Source: Sulfitobacter albidus (GTDB lineage Bacteria; Pseudomonadota; Alphaproteobacteria; Rhodobacterales; Rhodobacteraceae). From it: a stretch of DNA of 64,000 bases. The notes under the pieces were generated by a model. It had not been told where the DNA came from, made no database searches, and was given only the letters and a program-made list of their open reading frames with translations. Positions within the stretch are counted from its first letter, which is position 1; the number at the start of each line of letters is the position of its first letter. The DNA lies in the NCBI RefSeq assembly GCF_018200035.1, contig NZ_CP073581.1, forward strand, positions 2,910,501 to 2,974,500, in the 5' to 3' direction. Positions 26,327 to 35,356 of this stretch are shown here, piece by piece. A program made the position numbers and the translations under genes.

Positions 26327-27202
26327 ATGGATATTCGCGCAATCGCCCTCGGCCTCGCCTTCGCCCTGATGTGGTCGTCTGCCTTCACCTCCGCCCGTAT
26401 CATCGTTGCCGATGCCACGCCGCTGGCTGCCCTCGCGGCGCGCTATCTGCTGTCGGGGATCGTCGGCATCGCCATCGCCCGCGCCATGGGGCAAAGCTGG
26501 CAACTGACCCCGGCCCAATGGCGCGCGACGATCCTGTTCGGCTTTTTGCAGAATGCCGTCTACCTCGGCCTGTTCTTTGTCGCCATGCAAACGATCGAAG
26601 CCTCCTTCGCCGCGATCATCGCTTCCACCATGCCGCTGATGGTCGGTTTTGCCGCTTGGGCGTTCATGGGCGAGCGGTTGGGCAATCTGGGCATCGCGGG
26701 GCTGGTTGCGGGATTTGTCGGTGTGGTGCTGATCATGGGCGCGCGCGTGGGGGCGGGCGCGGATCTGTGGGGTGTGGCACTCTGCGTCGTTGGCGTGACC
26801 GCGCTGGCAATCGCCACGCTGACGGTGCGCGGCGCCTCGACGGGGGGCAATCTGATGATGGTGGTGGGGCTGCAAATGCTGGTGGGTTTTGCCGCGCTCA
26901 CCGTCGCCACGCTGCTGTTCGAAACACCGCAGGTCACGCTCAGCACACCGCTGATCCTTGCCTTCCTCTACACCTGTTTTGTCCCGGGCCTGCTGGCCAC
27001 GCTGGTCTGGTTCTGGCTCGTGGGCCGCATCGGCGCGACCAAGGCGGCGACGTTTCACTTTCTCAATCCGTTCTTCGGCGTCGCCATCGCGGCGCTGCTG
27101 CTGGGTGAGGCGCTCGGCCCCCGCGACATCCTTGGCGTGATCATCATCGCCGCCGGTATTCTGGCCGTGCAGGTCTCGCGCCAGAGCGCGCGAAAGGTCT
27201 GA
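26327..27202 (+). CDS. EamA/DMT family transporter
   Basis: This 291-residue inner-membrane protein has about ten transmembrane helices arranged as two EamA repeats. The first begins ALGLAFALMWSSAFTSARII and includes ATPLAALAARYLLSGIVGIA. The second contains the signature PGLLATLVWFWLVGRIGATK and AATFHFLNPFFGVAIAALLL GEAL-type ending. Such proteins usually export metabolites or amino acids; the substrate is not evident. A G-rich ribosome site precedes the ATG. Confidence 0.88.
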   Translation: MDIRAIALGLAFALMWSSAFTSARIIVADATPLAALAARYLLSGIVGIAIARAMGQSWQLTPAQWRATILFGFLQNAVYLGLFFVAMQTIEASFAAIIASTMPLMVGFAAWAFMGERLGNLGIAGLVAGFVGVVLIMGARVGAGADLWGVALCVVGVTALAIATLTVRGASTGGNLMMVVGLQMLVGFAALTVATLLFETPQVTLSTPLILAFLYTCFVPGLLATLVWFWLVGRIGATKAATFHFLNPFFGVAIAALLLGEALGPRDILGVIIIAAGILAVQVSRQSARKV

Positions 27203-27265
27203 ACGCGACATCCTCCTGCCGCAAGGAATCAAGCGGGGTGCACCCACCGCCCTAGTCTGTTGTCC

Positions 27266-28243
27266 ATGACCGACACGCCCAAATCATACGCCTTTCTGCT
27301 GGTGCCCGGCTTTTCGACTCTCGGCTTTTCTTGCGCGCTCGATGTGTTGTCGCTGGCCAATCACCACCCGTCGGGGCGCGAATTCTACCGCTGGCGGCTG
27401 ATATCGGAAACCGGCGGCCCCGTCGCCGCCTACAATGGCGTGCAAATCAACGTCGACGCGGGGCTGGAGCCGTTGCACCGCAATGAGACGCTGATCGTCT
27501 GCGCGGGCGAGAACGCGGGCCAATCGGCGTCAAAACCCCTGCTCAGCTGGCTGCGCCGCGAGGCGCGGGCGGGCCATGATTTTGGCGCGCTGTCATCAGG
27601 CACCTACATCCTCGCGCTGGCCGGTTTGATCGGCGGCAGGCGCGTAACGACCCATTGGGAATACAAGACGGCGCTCGCCGAAATGCTGCCCGACGTCATC
27701 ATGGAGGATACGATATTTTCCGTCGACGGGCGTATCTTCACCTCTGCGGGCGGGGCCGCGTCGATGGATATGATGCTGCACCGATTGCGCGACGACTACG
27801 GCGCGGATCTGGCGACATGGGTGGCCGATCAGATGATCTATACCGCGCCGCGCAACCACTCCGACGCGCAGCGCATGTCCCTGCAAACCCGCCCAGAGGT
27901 GCGCAATCCCAAGCTGCTCATGGCCATGCAGATCATGGAAAACAACATCGAAGACCCCCTGACCCCCGAAGAGATCGCCACAGTGATCGGCCTGTCGACC
28001 CGCCAGCTGGAACGGCTGTTCGCGCGCCACCTGTCAATCTCACCCAAACGCTACTACCTGCGCATCCGCCTGGAAAAGGGCCGCAACCTGCTGCGTCAAA
28101 CCCAGCTTTCGGTGACAGATGTCTGCATCGCCTGCGGCTTCAAATCGCTTTCGCATTTCTCAAAAAGCTACCGCGCGGCATACGGCATCTCTCCGGGTCT
28201 TGAGGCCACGGATGGCAAGGTGCTGTGGGCGGGGCGGGCCTAA
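27266..28243 (+). CDS. GlxA family transcriptional regulator (DJ-1/PfpI plus AraC HTH)
   Basis: This 325-residue protein has an N-terminal class I glutamine-amidotransferase-like domain (SYAFLLVPGFSTLGFSCALD, ALSSGTYILALAGLIGGRR, FTSAGGAASMDMMLHRL), in which the nucleophile position reads SSGTY instead of a catalytic Cys. A C-terminal AraC domain follows (about 215-320: EEIATVIGLSTRQLERLFAR and DVCIACGFKSLSHFSKSYRA). This is the GbdR/CdhR-like group that senses quaternary amines or amino acids in other bacteria; the ligand here is unknown. ATG 27266 is preferred over TTG 27260. The stop TAA overlaps the opposite gpx stop by 3 bp within CTAA. Confidence 0.87.
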   Translation: MTDTPKSYAFLLVPGFSTLGFSCALDVLSLANHHPSGREFYRWRLISETGGPVAAYNGVQINVDAGLEPLHRNETLIVCAGENAGQSASKPLLSWLRREARAGHDFGALSSGTYILALAGLIGGRRVTTHWEYKTALAEMLPDVIMEDTIFSVDGRIFTSAGGAASMDMMLHRLRDDYGADLATWVADQMIYTAPRNHSDAQRMSLQTRPEVRNPKLLMAMQIMENNIEDPLTPEEIATVIGLSTRQLERLFARHLSISPKRYYLRIRLEKGRNLLRQTQLSVTDVCIACGFKSLSHFSKSYRAAYGISPGLEATDGKVLWAGRA

Positions 28244-28758
28244 TCCAGCAGTGCCTCGATTTCCCCGGTGACAGACGCCGAAAGCGGCCGCGCCGACGAG
28301 CCCCACGTGCGCACCACATCACCCTCACCGTTCAGCAATACCTTGTTGAAATTCCACCGCGGGGTGAATCCCGTATCGGCCTGCACATCGCGGTAGAACG
28401 GATGCGCCTGCGGTCCCCGCACGTGGGTCATATCGGTCATAGGCAGGGTGAGGTTATAGTTAATCTCGCAGAATTCCTTGATCTCTTCGGCTGTCTCCAG
28501 CTCTTGGTTGAAATCATCCGATGGTACCGCCAGCACCACCAATCCGCGATCCGCATACCTATCCTGAAGCGCCTGAAGCCCCTCGTACTGCCGCGTGAAC
28601 GCGCATTGCGAGGCGGTGTTGACCACCAAAACAGGCTGCCCACGAAAATCGCTCAGCGCAATTTCGCCCCCGTCAATCGAGGGAAATACCGCCTCACCCG
28701 GCGCGGCCGTGGCCATCCCCGCCGCAAGGCTTGCCAAAACTGTCCAGACCATGCGCAT
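28240..28758 (-). CDS. Glutathione peroxidase family protein, exported
   Basis: This 172-residue protein has a signal peptide (WTVLASLAAGMATAAPGEAV) and a thioredoxin-fold peroxidase domain. VLVVNTASQCAFTRQYEGLQ carries the peroxidatic Cys where selenoenzymes have Sec; LVVLAVPSDDFNQELETAEE holds the region of the catalytic Gln (here Asn/Gln), and FTPRWNFNKVLLNGEGDVV the conserved WNF. It would reduce peroxides in the periplasm, probably with thioredoxin-like donors. GGGGAG precedes the ATG at 28758. It is divergent from msrB, giving an oxidant-repair cluster. Confidence 0.88.
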   Translation of the reverse strand: MRMVWTVLASLAAGMATAAPGEAVFPSIDGGEIALSDFRGQPVLVVNTASQCAFTRQYEGLQALQDRYADRGLVVLAVPSDDFNQELETAEEIKEFCEINYNLTLPMTDMTHVRGPQAHPFYRDVQADTGFTPRWNFNKVLLNGEGDVVRTWGSSARPLSASVTGEIEALLD

Positions 28759-28881
28759 CGAACGATCTCCCCGGTTCCGTTGGAATAGATACGCTGCAAA
28801 GGCGCAAACGGTTTCATCCCCCTTTGAAAATCGCCTCCAGAGACCCATGTATACAGCCAAGCACAGCGCAAGGAGAAACCC

Positions 28882-29325
28882 ATGCCAGAGTATACCAAGA
28901 ACCCCGACGTCATCGCGACCCTTTCCCCCGAGGAGTATCACGTCACGCAGGAATCCGGCACCGAACGCCCCGGCACCGGCAAGCTGCTGGGCAATAAGGA
29001 GCCGGGCATTTACGTCGATATCGTCTCGGGTGAGCCCCTGTTCGCCTCTGGCGATAAATACGAGAGCGGCTGCGGCTGGCCATCCTTTACCAAGCCGATC
29101 GAGAATGTGACGGAGCACGAGGACAACAGCCTCGGCATGCGCCGGGTCGAGGTCCGCTCGAAACACGGTGACAGCCATCTGGGCCACGTGTTCCCCGACG
29201 GCCCACCCGACCGCGGCGGCCTGCGCTATTGCATCAACTCCGCGTCGCTGCGTTTCGTGCACCGCGACGATATGGAGGCCGAGGGGTACGGCGAATACCT
29301 CGACCAAGTGGAGGACGTGGCATGA
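28882..29325 (+). CDS. msrB: Peptide-methionine (R)-S-oxide reductase
   Basis: This 147-residue enzyme reduces the R-epimer of methionine sulfoxide. The core motifs are [14 protein letters not shown], with a resolving Cys, [10 protein letters not shown] and the catalytic [12 protein letters not shown]. The two CxxC zinc sites of the E. coli type are missing ([19 protein letters not shown] has none), so this is the zinc-free form. AGGAG lies 8 nt before the ATG. It overlaps msrA as ATGA. Confidence 0.94.
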   Translation: MPEYTKNPDVIATLSPEEYHVTQESGTERPGTGKLLGNKEPGIYVDIVSGEPLFASGDKYESGCGWPSFTKPIENVTEHEDNSLGMRRVEVRSKHGDSHLGHVFPDGPPDRGGLRYCINSASLRFVHRDDMEAEGYGEYLDQVEDVA

Positions 29326-29831
29326 GCGAAGAACGCGCAGTACTGGCAGGCGGTTGTTTCTGGGGAATGCAGGATCTCATCCGCAAGATGGACGGTGTGA
29401 AATCCACTCGCGTCGGCTATTCCGGCGGTGACGTGGCCCACGCCACCTACCGCAACCACGGCACCCACGCCGAGGCGATCGAGGTCATCTTCAACCCCGA
29501 CGTGCTCAGCTACCGCAAGCTGCTGGAGTTCTTTTTCCAGATACACGACCCCACCACAGTCAACCGTCAGGGCAACGACGTCGGGATGAGCTACCGCTCA
29601 GCGATCTACTACGAGAACGAGGATCAAAAGGCTGTGGCGCTCGACACCATCGCCGATGTCGAAGCTTCCGGCATCTGGCCCGGCAAGGTCGTCACCGAGG
29701 TCGAACCGGTCTCTGATTTCTGGGAGGCGGAACCGGAACATCAGGATTATCTTGAGCGGATCCCAAATGGCTACACCTGCCATTTCCCGCGTCCCGACTG
29801 GGTGCTGCCCAAACGCGACGCCGCCGAATAA
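29322..29831 (+). CDS. msrA: Peptide-methionine (S)-S-oxide reductase
   Basis: This 169-residue enzyme reduces the S-epimer of methionine sulfoxide. The catalytic motif [20 protein letters not shown] is at the N-terminus, followed by [20 protein letters not shown] and [20 protein letters not shown], then [17 protein letters not shown]. It starts within the msrB stop (ATGA), so both are made from one mRNA. The start at 29229 in the same frame is rejected because homology begins at the coupled ATG. Confidence 0.95.
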   Translation: MSEERAVLAGGCFWGMQDLIRKMDGVKSTRVGYSGGDVAHATYRNHGTHAEAIEVIFNPDVLSYRKLLEFFFQIHDPTTVNRQGNDVGMSYRSAIYYENEDQKAVALDTIADVEASGIWPGKVVTEVEPVSDFWEAEPEHQDYLERIPNGYTCHFPRPDWVLPKRDAAE

Positions 29832-29837
29832 CCATAC

Positions 29838-29865
29838 TGGCCGGGGCAAACGCTCCGGCCATTTT
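29838..29865 (+). terminator. Terminator-like hairpin after msrA
   Basis: TGGCCGG (29838-29844) pairs with CCGGCCA (29855-29861), followed by TTTTC. It lies 6 nt after the msrA stop and 20 nt before the next ATG, so it probably reduces read-through into the ADP-ribosylglycohydrolase gene. Confidence 0.7.
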
Positions 29866-29881
29866 CTGTCAGGAGATCCCT

Positions 29882-30814
29882 ATGCCCACCCGCTCCGCCG
29901 ATATGCTCTTTGGCGCACTGATCGCCGATGCCGCCGCCCTTGGCCTGCACTGGCTCTACGATCCGGCACGCATCGCCGAGATCGCCGACCGGCGGGGTGG
30001 GGCTGCCTTTTGCCCGGTGGATGAAACGCAGTATCACGACGCCAAAGGCATCTTTGTGCACCACGCCCGCAGCGACGGCATGCTCAGCCAATACGGCGAA
30101 GTGCTCGCCCTCGCGCTACGATCCATTGCGACCGAGGGTGCGTTTGACGCCACCGCCTACCGCACCGCCTTTGCCGCGCATTTCGGCGCAGGCGGCAGCT
30201 ATCAGGGCTACATCGACCGCCCCACGCGCGGCGCGCTCGACAACATCGCGGCAGAACGGGACGAGACCGGCATCGACGACGACCAACTCCCCGCAACCGC
30301 CACGCTGCCCGCCATCGTCGCGCGTTATCACGGCACGCCGGATCTGCACGCACAGCGCCGCGCCGCGATGGAGGTCACCAACATCAACCCCGTGGCCGAC
30401 GCCTACAGCGCCGCCTTCGTCGATCTGCTGACCCGCCTCCTCGACGGCACAGCGCTGGCGGATGCGTTGACCGCCACCGCGCAAGCCGCTGATCCCGCCA
30501 TCCGCGACGCCCTGTCAGACGCGCTCAACACCGATGAGGATGACACCGTAGCCTACGCCGAAGAGGTCGGGCGCGCCTGCCACCTACCCATGGGTGGCCC
30601 GGTGATCTTTCACATCCTCGCGCGCAGCCCCGATCCCCGCGACGCGGTCGAGCGCAACATCCGCACCGGCGGCGACAGCTGCGGGCGCGCCATTCCGCTC
30701 GGCGCGGCCCTCGGCGCCGCCTACGGCATCACGGCGTTTCCGCTTGACTGGGCCTTGCGGCTCAGCGACGGCCACGCGCTCTGGCAGTCCTGTCAGAAAG
30801 TGGCATCAGCCTAG
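29882..30814 (+). CDS. ADP-ribosylglycohydrolase family protein
   Basis: This 310-residue protein fits the ARH/DraG fold. Metal-binding acidic residues are seen in DMLFGALIADAAALGLHWLY, in NINPVADAYSAAFVDLLTRL and in the C-terminal RNIRTGGDSCGRAIPLGAAL, whose GGDS motif is diagnostic for the family. It may remove ADP-ribose from proteins or nucleic acids, or act on related metabolites; the target is unknown. AGGAGA precedes the ATG. The stop overlaps the convergent hyuA stop within CTAG. Confidence 0.85.
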   Translation: MPTRSADMLFGALIADAAALGLHWLYDPARIAEIADRRGGAAFCPVDETQYHDAKGIFVHHARSDGMLSQYGEVLALALRSIATEGAFDATAYRTAFAAHFGAGGSYQGYIDRPTRGALDNIAAERDETGIDDDQLPATATLPAIVARYHGTPDLHAQRRAAMEVTNINPVADAYSAAFVDLLTRLLDGTALADALTATAQAADPAIRDALSDALNTDEDDTVAYAEEVGRACHLPMGGPVIFHILARSPDPRDAVERNIRTGGDSCGRAIPLGAALGAAYGITAFPLDWALRLSDGHALWQSCQKVASA

Positions 30815-32805
30815 CGCGCAACCCGTGGCCGCCCGGCGGCCTCCACCGTCACGCTCGCCTCGACAAAAACCTCGCGCTCTTCGACGCCCGCGCGGCGGAT
30901 ATCGCGCGTCACGCTCACCTGAATATCCGCTGCCCCCGCCGCTTCGGCCGCCGCCCGCGCACGGGCGCGCAGCACCTCCTCCAGCCGCGCCAATGCCCCG
31001 GCTTCGTCGCCAAAATCCTCAGGCCCCTCTGCCAGATGCACGCGGTAACGCCCCTCGCTCGGCGCGGTGATTGTCCCGCTTTCGCGCATGGTCACGCGTC
31101 CCACCACCGCCCCGATAGCATTGGCGACCCCGGCATGCGCGGGCAGGATCATCTCACACCCCAGGCGTTCACCCACCGCCGGATAATAGGTCGGCGCCGA
31201 CGCTCCCAGCCCCACCACCGGCACTGCCAGCCCCGCGTCAATCCGCACCAGCCCACGGTGCCCCGCCAACCCCCGCTGCATCAGCGTGTGCCGCGCCAGT
31301 GTCGCGGGATCGCCCTCAAATCCTTCCTCCTCGAACGCGGCCTCCAACAGCGCCAGCGCCGTCTGTTCGTGCAGCTGAGCGATGATCCGCTCCGCCATCG
31401 CCTCTGCCGTCTGTGCCAGCCTGTCACCCGACCCCGTCCGACGCCGCGCAAACAGCGCCAGTGCCTTGTGCGCCGCCTCCGCATCCCACGCCTGCGCCAG
31501 CCCCAGCGCATGCGCGGCATCAGACGGCGTCACGCCGCCCATCTGCACCAGCCCACGCGCCACCAGCCGCCCCAGCGCGCCCACCTCGATCCGCGCGCGC
31601 AGCACGTCTCCCAGCGGTCGCACCCCGTCGCCGATCCGCTCCAGCAGCGCCAACTCCCGCGCGCCCAGCCCCTCTGCGCTCAGCCCCGGCACCGCGCGCA
31701 CAAACCGCCCGTCATGCTCATTGGGCACCGTCGCGCGCAGCTGCGCATCAAGCACGGCGTGCACGCCCGCATCCTCATGCGCCAGCAGCGCAACCGGCAG
31801 CACCCGCCGCGGCCCCAGCGTCACCCCACCGGCCAAACCCTCGCCGATGAAATGCACCTCGCTGTCGCCACCCAGCCCCGTGGTGCGCATCGCGACCGCC
31901 TCGACCATGGTGCGAAATGCACCCACACGCGCGCCCCCAGGATCAATCGCGGGCCGCCCGTCGCGCAGTAGCGCCACATCTGTCGTCGTCCCGCCGATGT
32001 CGCTGACCAGCGCGTGATCCGCCCCCGTCAGCCACCGCGCCCCCACGATCGAGGCCGCAGGCCCGCTCAGGATCGTCTCGATGGGCCGCTCGCGCGCCTG
32101 CGCCGCCGAAATCAACGCGCCGTCCCCGCGCACCACCATCAGCGGCGCGGTCACGCCCAGCTCTCCCAGACGGTCCTGCGCCCGCCCGATCAGCCGGTCA
32201 ATCATCCCGATCAACCGCGCGTTCAGCAACGCGGTCATCGCGCGCTTTGGCCCGTTCAGCTTTGCCGACAGCTGATGCGAGGCCGACACGGGCCGCCCCG
32301 TCAGTTCAGTGACCAAAGCCATCGCCCGCAGCTCATGCGCGGGGTTGCGCGTGGCAAATTGCGCAGCCACGGCAAATCCGCCCACCGCTTCGCCATGCTC
32401 TGCCAGAAACGCGCGCAAGGCATCCTCATCCAGCGCCGCCGCCTCGCCGCCCGCGTGATTGTGCCCGCCCGCCAGCACGATAAACGGATCACCCTTCAGC
32501 GCATCTGCCAGCCCGTGCGCCTCGATATCGCGCGCCTTGAACCCGATATAGATCAGCGCCACACGTCCGCCCTGCCCCTCGACCAACGCGTTCGTCGCCA
32601 ACGTCGTCGACAATGACGCAAGCGATATCTCCGACGCAGCAATGCCCGACTGTTCCAGCACCGCGCGCACGGCCTCGCCCACACCAATCGCCAGATCCTG
32701 CCGCGTCGTCAGCGCCTTGGCCGAGGCGATCACCTCCGCCTCATCGCGCAGGATCACCGCATCGGTATACGTCCCACCCGTATCGACCCCCAAAAGCAGC
32801 GCCAT
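30811..32805 (-). CDS. Hydantoinase/oxoprolinase family protein (HyuA type)
   Basis: This 664-residue protein has the HyuA N-terminal ASKHA-like domain (LLLGVDTGGTYTDAVILRDE, GGHNHAGGEAAALDEDALRA) and the hydantoinase_A domain (DHALVSDIGGTTTDVALLRD, VEAVAMRTTGLGGDSEVHFI). These proteins perform ATP-dependent ring opening of hydantoins, oxoproline or acetone-like substrates, usually with a HyuB partner. No HyuB gene adjoins it, so the activity is uncertain. It starts 3 nt after the queG stop, on the same strand. Confidence 0.85.
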   Translation of the reverse strand: MALLLGVDTGGTYTDAVILRDEAEVIASAKALTTRQDLAIGVGEAVRAVLEQSGIAASEISLASLSTTLATNALVEGQGGRVALIYIGFKARDIEAHGLADALKGDPFIVLAGGHNHAGGEAAALDEDALRAFLAEHGEAVGGFAVAAQFATRNPAHELRAMALVTELTGRPVSASHQLSAKLNGPKRAMTALLNARLIGMIDRLIGRAQDRLGELGVTAPLMVVRGDGALISAAQARERPIETILSGPAASIVGARWLTGADHALVSDIGGTTTDVALLRDGRPAIDPGGARVGAFRTMVEAVAMRTTGLGGDSEVHFIGEGLAGGVTLGPRRVLPVALLAHEDAGVHAVLDAQLRATVPNEHDGRFVRAVPGLSAEGLGARELALLERIGDGVRPLGDVLRARIEVGALGRLVARGLVQMGGVTPSDAAHALGLAQAWDAEAAHKALALFARRRTGSGDRLAQTAEAMAERIIAQLHEQTALALLEAAFEEEGFEGDPATLARHTLMQRGLAGHRGLVRIDAGLAVPVVGLGASAPTYYPAVGERLGCEMILPAHAGVANAIGAVVGRVTMRESGTITAPSEGRYRVHLAEGPEDFGDEAGALARLEEVLRARARAAAEAAGAADIQVSVTRDIRRAGVEEREVFVEASVTVEAAGRPRVAR

Positions 32806-32808
32806 CCT

Positions 32809-33828
32809 CTACTCCTTCTCCAGCCGCGCCACCGCCCAGCGCGCCGCGTCGGCAACGGCAGGATCCGCATCTTCACACAGACCCTGCGCCACACCACGCA
32901 ACTCTGCCATTCCCGAATTCCCGATGGCGTACAGCACGTTGCGCACAAAACGATCCCGCCCGATCCGCTTGATCGGAGAGCCTGAGAACCGCGCGCGAAA
33001 CCCTGCATCATCCAGCACCGCCAACTCCGCGAGGCTCCCCCCCGCCCCGCCGTGATACCGCAGATCACTCGCCGCCACGGCAAACTTGTTCCACGGACAG
33101 ACCGCCAGACAATCGTCACAACCGTAGATCCGGTTCCCCAGGCGCGCGCGCAAATCTTCGTCCACCGGTCCGCGGTGCTCGATCGTGAGGTACGAAATGC
33201 ACCGCCGCGCATCCAATCGGTAGGGCGCCGGGAAGGCATCGGTGGGACAGACATCCTGACAGGCGGTGCAACTGCCGCAATGATCCCGCTCCGCGGTATC
33301 CGGCGCCAGGTCCAACGTGGTGAAAATCGCGCCCAGAAACGCCCAGTTTCCCCAGTCGCGGCTCACCACATTGGTGTGCTTGCCCTGCCAGCCCAGCCCC
33401 GCCGCCTGCGCCAAGGCCTTCTCCGGCACGGGCGCGGTATCCACAAACACCTTCACCTCACAGGGCGCTTCGGCCACCAGCCAGCGCGCCACCCGCTTGA
33501 GCCGCTTTTTCACAATGTCATGGTAATCGCGCCCCTGCGCGTAGACGGACACCGCCCCCAGATCGGGTCGCTCCAGCACCGCCAACGGATCATGCTCGGG
33601 CGCATAGCTCTCCGCCAGCATCAAGACCGAGCGCGCCTCGGGCCACAGGGTCGCCGGATCCGACCGCCACGCGACCCGATCCGCCATCCACGTCATCTGC
33701 CCGTGATACCCGGCCTCCAGAAACGTGGCCAATCGCTCCGGCACCTCGGGCACCGCGTCTGGCCGACAGATCCGCGCGCCCGCAAATCCCTCGTGCAAAG
33801 CCCGCGCCACCAGCCGCTCCTTGAGCAC
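32809..33828 (-). CDS. queG: Epoxyqueuosine reductase
   Basis: This 339-residue cobalamin-dependent enzyme performs the last step of queuosine synthesis in tRNA. Two [4Fe-4S] motifs are visible: [20 protein letters not shown] and [15 protein letters not shown]. The N-terminal domain has [20 protein letters not shown] and [20 protein letters not shown], typical of QueG. A HEAT-like C-terminus follows ([18 protein letters not shown]). GTG 33828 is preferred because GGAAGG lies 9 nt upstream; the frame is open to a TTG at 33855. Confidence 0.92.
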   Translation of the reverse strand: MLKERLVARALHEGFAGARICRPDAVPEVPERLATFLEAGYHGQMTWMADRVAWRSDPATLWPEARSVLMLAESYAPEHDPLAVLERPDLGAVSVYAQGRDYHDIVKKRLKRVARWLVAEAPCEVKVFVDTAPVPEKALAQAAGLGWQGKHTNVVSRDWGNWAFLGAIFTTLDLAPDTAERDHCGSCTACQDVCPTDAFPAPYRLDARRCISYLTIEHRGPVDEDLRARLGNRIYGCDDCLAVCPWNKFAVAASDLRYHGGAGGSLAELAVLDDAGFRARFSGSPIKRIGRDRFVRNVLYAIGNSGMAELRGVAQGLCEDADPAVADAARWAVARLEKE

Positions 33829-33878
33829 AGCCGCCCTTCCTGCACCCTTTTCCAAATACCTACAGCGCTCCGCCAGCT

Positions 33879-34544
33879 TCAGAAATCAAGGTCATTGTAG
33901 TGACGCGGCGGCGGAAACCCGGGCACCTGATCGGCCAGTATCCCGCGAAACGCCGGGCGGGATTTGATCTTGGCGTACCAGTCCTTTACCTCCGGGCAGC
34001 TTTTCCAATCCACGTCCGAGATATAATCGAGCGACGACAGATGTGCTGCGGCGGCAAAATCCGCCAGCGTCATCACATTCCCCGCCAGCCAACGCCGCTG
34101 GTCCAGCAGCCACGTCATATAGCCAAGGTGGAACTTGATCGCCTTGGCCCCAGCCTTCACGTTCTTGCTATCCGGATAGCCCGCTTTCATCACCTTCTTG
34201 TTCACCCGCTCGTACAGCAGCTTGGCCGTCACCTCATGGTGGAACTTGTCGTCAAACCAGCTGACAAGGCGGCGCACCTCCATCCGCTCCACCGGATCAT
34301 GGGGCAGCAATGGCGGCTCGGGGCGCGTCTCCTCAATGTATTCGCAGATCGCCGCACTCTCGCTCATCATGATCCCGTCAAGCCGCAGCACCGGCACCTT
34401 GCCCGCCGGGTTGCGGCGCAGGAAATCGGGATCCTGTTCCCAATAGCGTTCCTCGATCAGATCGACTTCGATCTTCTTTTCGGCGAGGCTCAGGCGCACC
34501 TTGCGGCAATAGGGCGACAGCGGAACGTGGTAGAGGCGGGCCAT
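33879..34544 (-). CDS. Glutathione S-transferase family protein
   Basis: This 221-residue protein has an N-terminal thioredoxin-like domain ([20 protein letters not shown], with a Cys in the SPYC active-site turn) and the glutathione-binding [20 protein letters not shown]. The all-helical C-terminal domain includes [20 protein letters not shown]. It is of the general bacterial type; the substrate is not predictable. Confidence 0.9.
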   Translation of the reverse strand: MARLYHVPLSPYCRKVRLSLAEKKIEVDLIEERYWEQDPDFLRRNPAGKVPVLRLDGIMMSESAAICEYIEETRPEPPLLPHDPVERMEVRRLVSWFDDKFHHEVTAKLLYERVNKKVMKAGYPDSKNVKAGAKAIKFHLGYMTWLLDQRRWLAGNVMTLADFAAAAHLSSLDYISDVDWKSCPEVKDWYAKIKSRPAFRGILADQVPGFPPPRHYNDLDF

Positions 34545-34596
34545 GACAGTCTCTCTTTCGGGGGCTCCCCCTGAATGCCCCGGCGGCGCGCCAGTT

Positions 34597-35331
34597 TCAA
34601 CTCTCGAAACATTCCGCCCGGCCGTCCGCGCGGATAGTGGCCGCGCCGGAGCGGATCTGTGCGGCCCGCTTTTGCAGGAAATTTGTGGGCCGACTGGCAG
34701 AACGATCCTTGGGCGCTGGCAAAACGGCGGCCAGCGCCGATGCCTGCCGCGCGGTCAACGCTTCGGGTCCGACGCCAAAATAATGCCGCGCCGCCGCCTC
34801 CACGCCGAACACACCCTCGTCGAACTCCGCGACATTCAGATAGACCTCGAGGATGCGCCGTTTCGACCAGACCGCCTCCATCAGCGGCGTGATCCCCGCT
34901 TCCATTGCTTTGCGCACATAGCTGCGCCCGTGCCAAAGGTACACATTCTTGACCGTTTGCTGGCTGATGGTCGACGCGCCCCGGTTCGACCCTTCGGCAA
35001 TCGCCAGCCGGATCGCGGCCACATCCAGCCCCCAGTGATTGCAGAAATTCGCGTCCTCCGCGGCGACGGCGGCGCGGGCCATCACGGGCGCGATCTCCTC
35101 GATGGGCACCCATTCGTGATCCACGCCCCCCAAACGGCGACTTTCGGAGAACATGTAGGCAGTCGTCGGCGGGTTCACGACAGCACCCAGCAGCACGGCG
35201 CCCACGACCCCCAGAAAGGCGATCGCGACCGTGCGCCAGATCGCACGGCGCACGCGCTTTCGGATCGGCATCCGCTCGGGCGCCTTTGCCTTGCCTCTAG
35301 TGGATTTCGCTTTTATCGCCCGCTTCGCCAT
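34597..35331 (-). CDS. mtgA: Monofunctional biosynthetic peptidoglycan transglycosylase
   Basis: This 244-residue GT51 enzyme polymerises lipid II into glycan strands. It has a basic cytoplasmic N-terminus, one transmembrane helix (IAFLGVVGAVLLGAVVNPPT) and the catalytic motif MARAAVAAEDANFCNHWGLD. Further signatures are GASTISQQTVKNVYLWHGRS and KRRILEVYLNVAEFDEGVFG. There is no transpeptidase domain, as expected for MtgA. Confidence 0.93.
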   Translation of the reverse strand: MAKRAIKAKSTRGKAKAPERMPIRKRVRRAIWRTVAIAFLGVVGAVLLGAVVNPPTTAYMFSESRRLGGVDHEWVPIEEIAPVMARAAVAAEDANFCNHWGLDVAAIRLAIAEGSNRGASTISQQTVKNVYLWHGRSYVRKAMEAGITPLMEAVWSKRRILEVYLNVAEFDEGVFGVEAAARHYFGVGPEALTARQASALAAVLPAPKDRSASRPTNFLQKRAAQIRSGAATIRADGRAECFES

Positions 35332-35356
35332 GCCCCAGCTATACCGCCGGGGGGCG

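Noticed and set aside
31036..31971. A 311-codon plus-strand frame opposite hyuA
   Set aside because: It is an arginine/histidine/proline-rich antisense shadow of hyuA.
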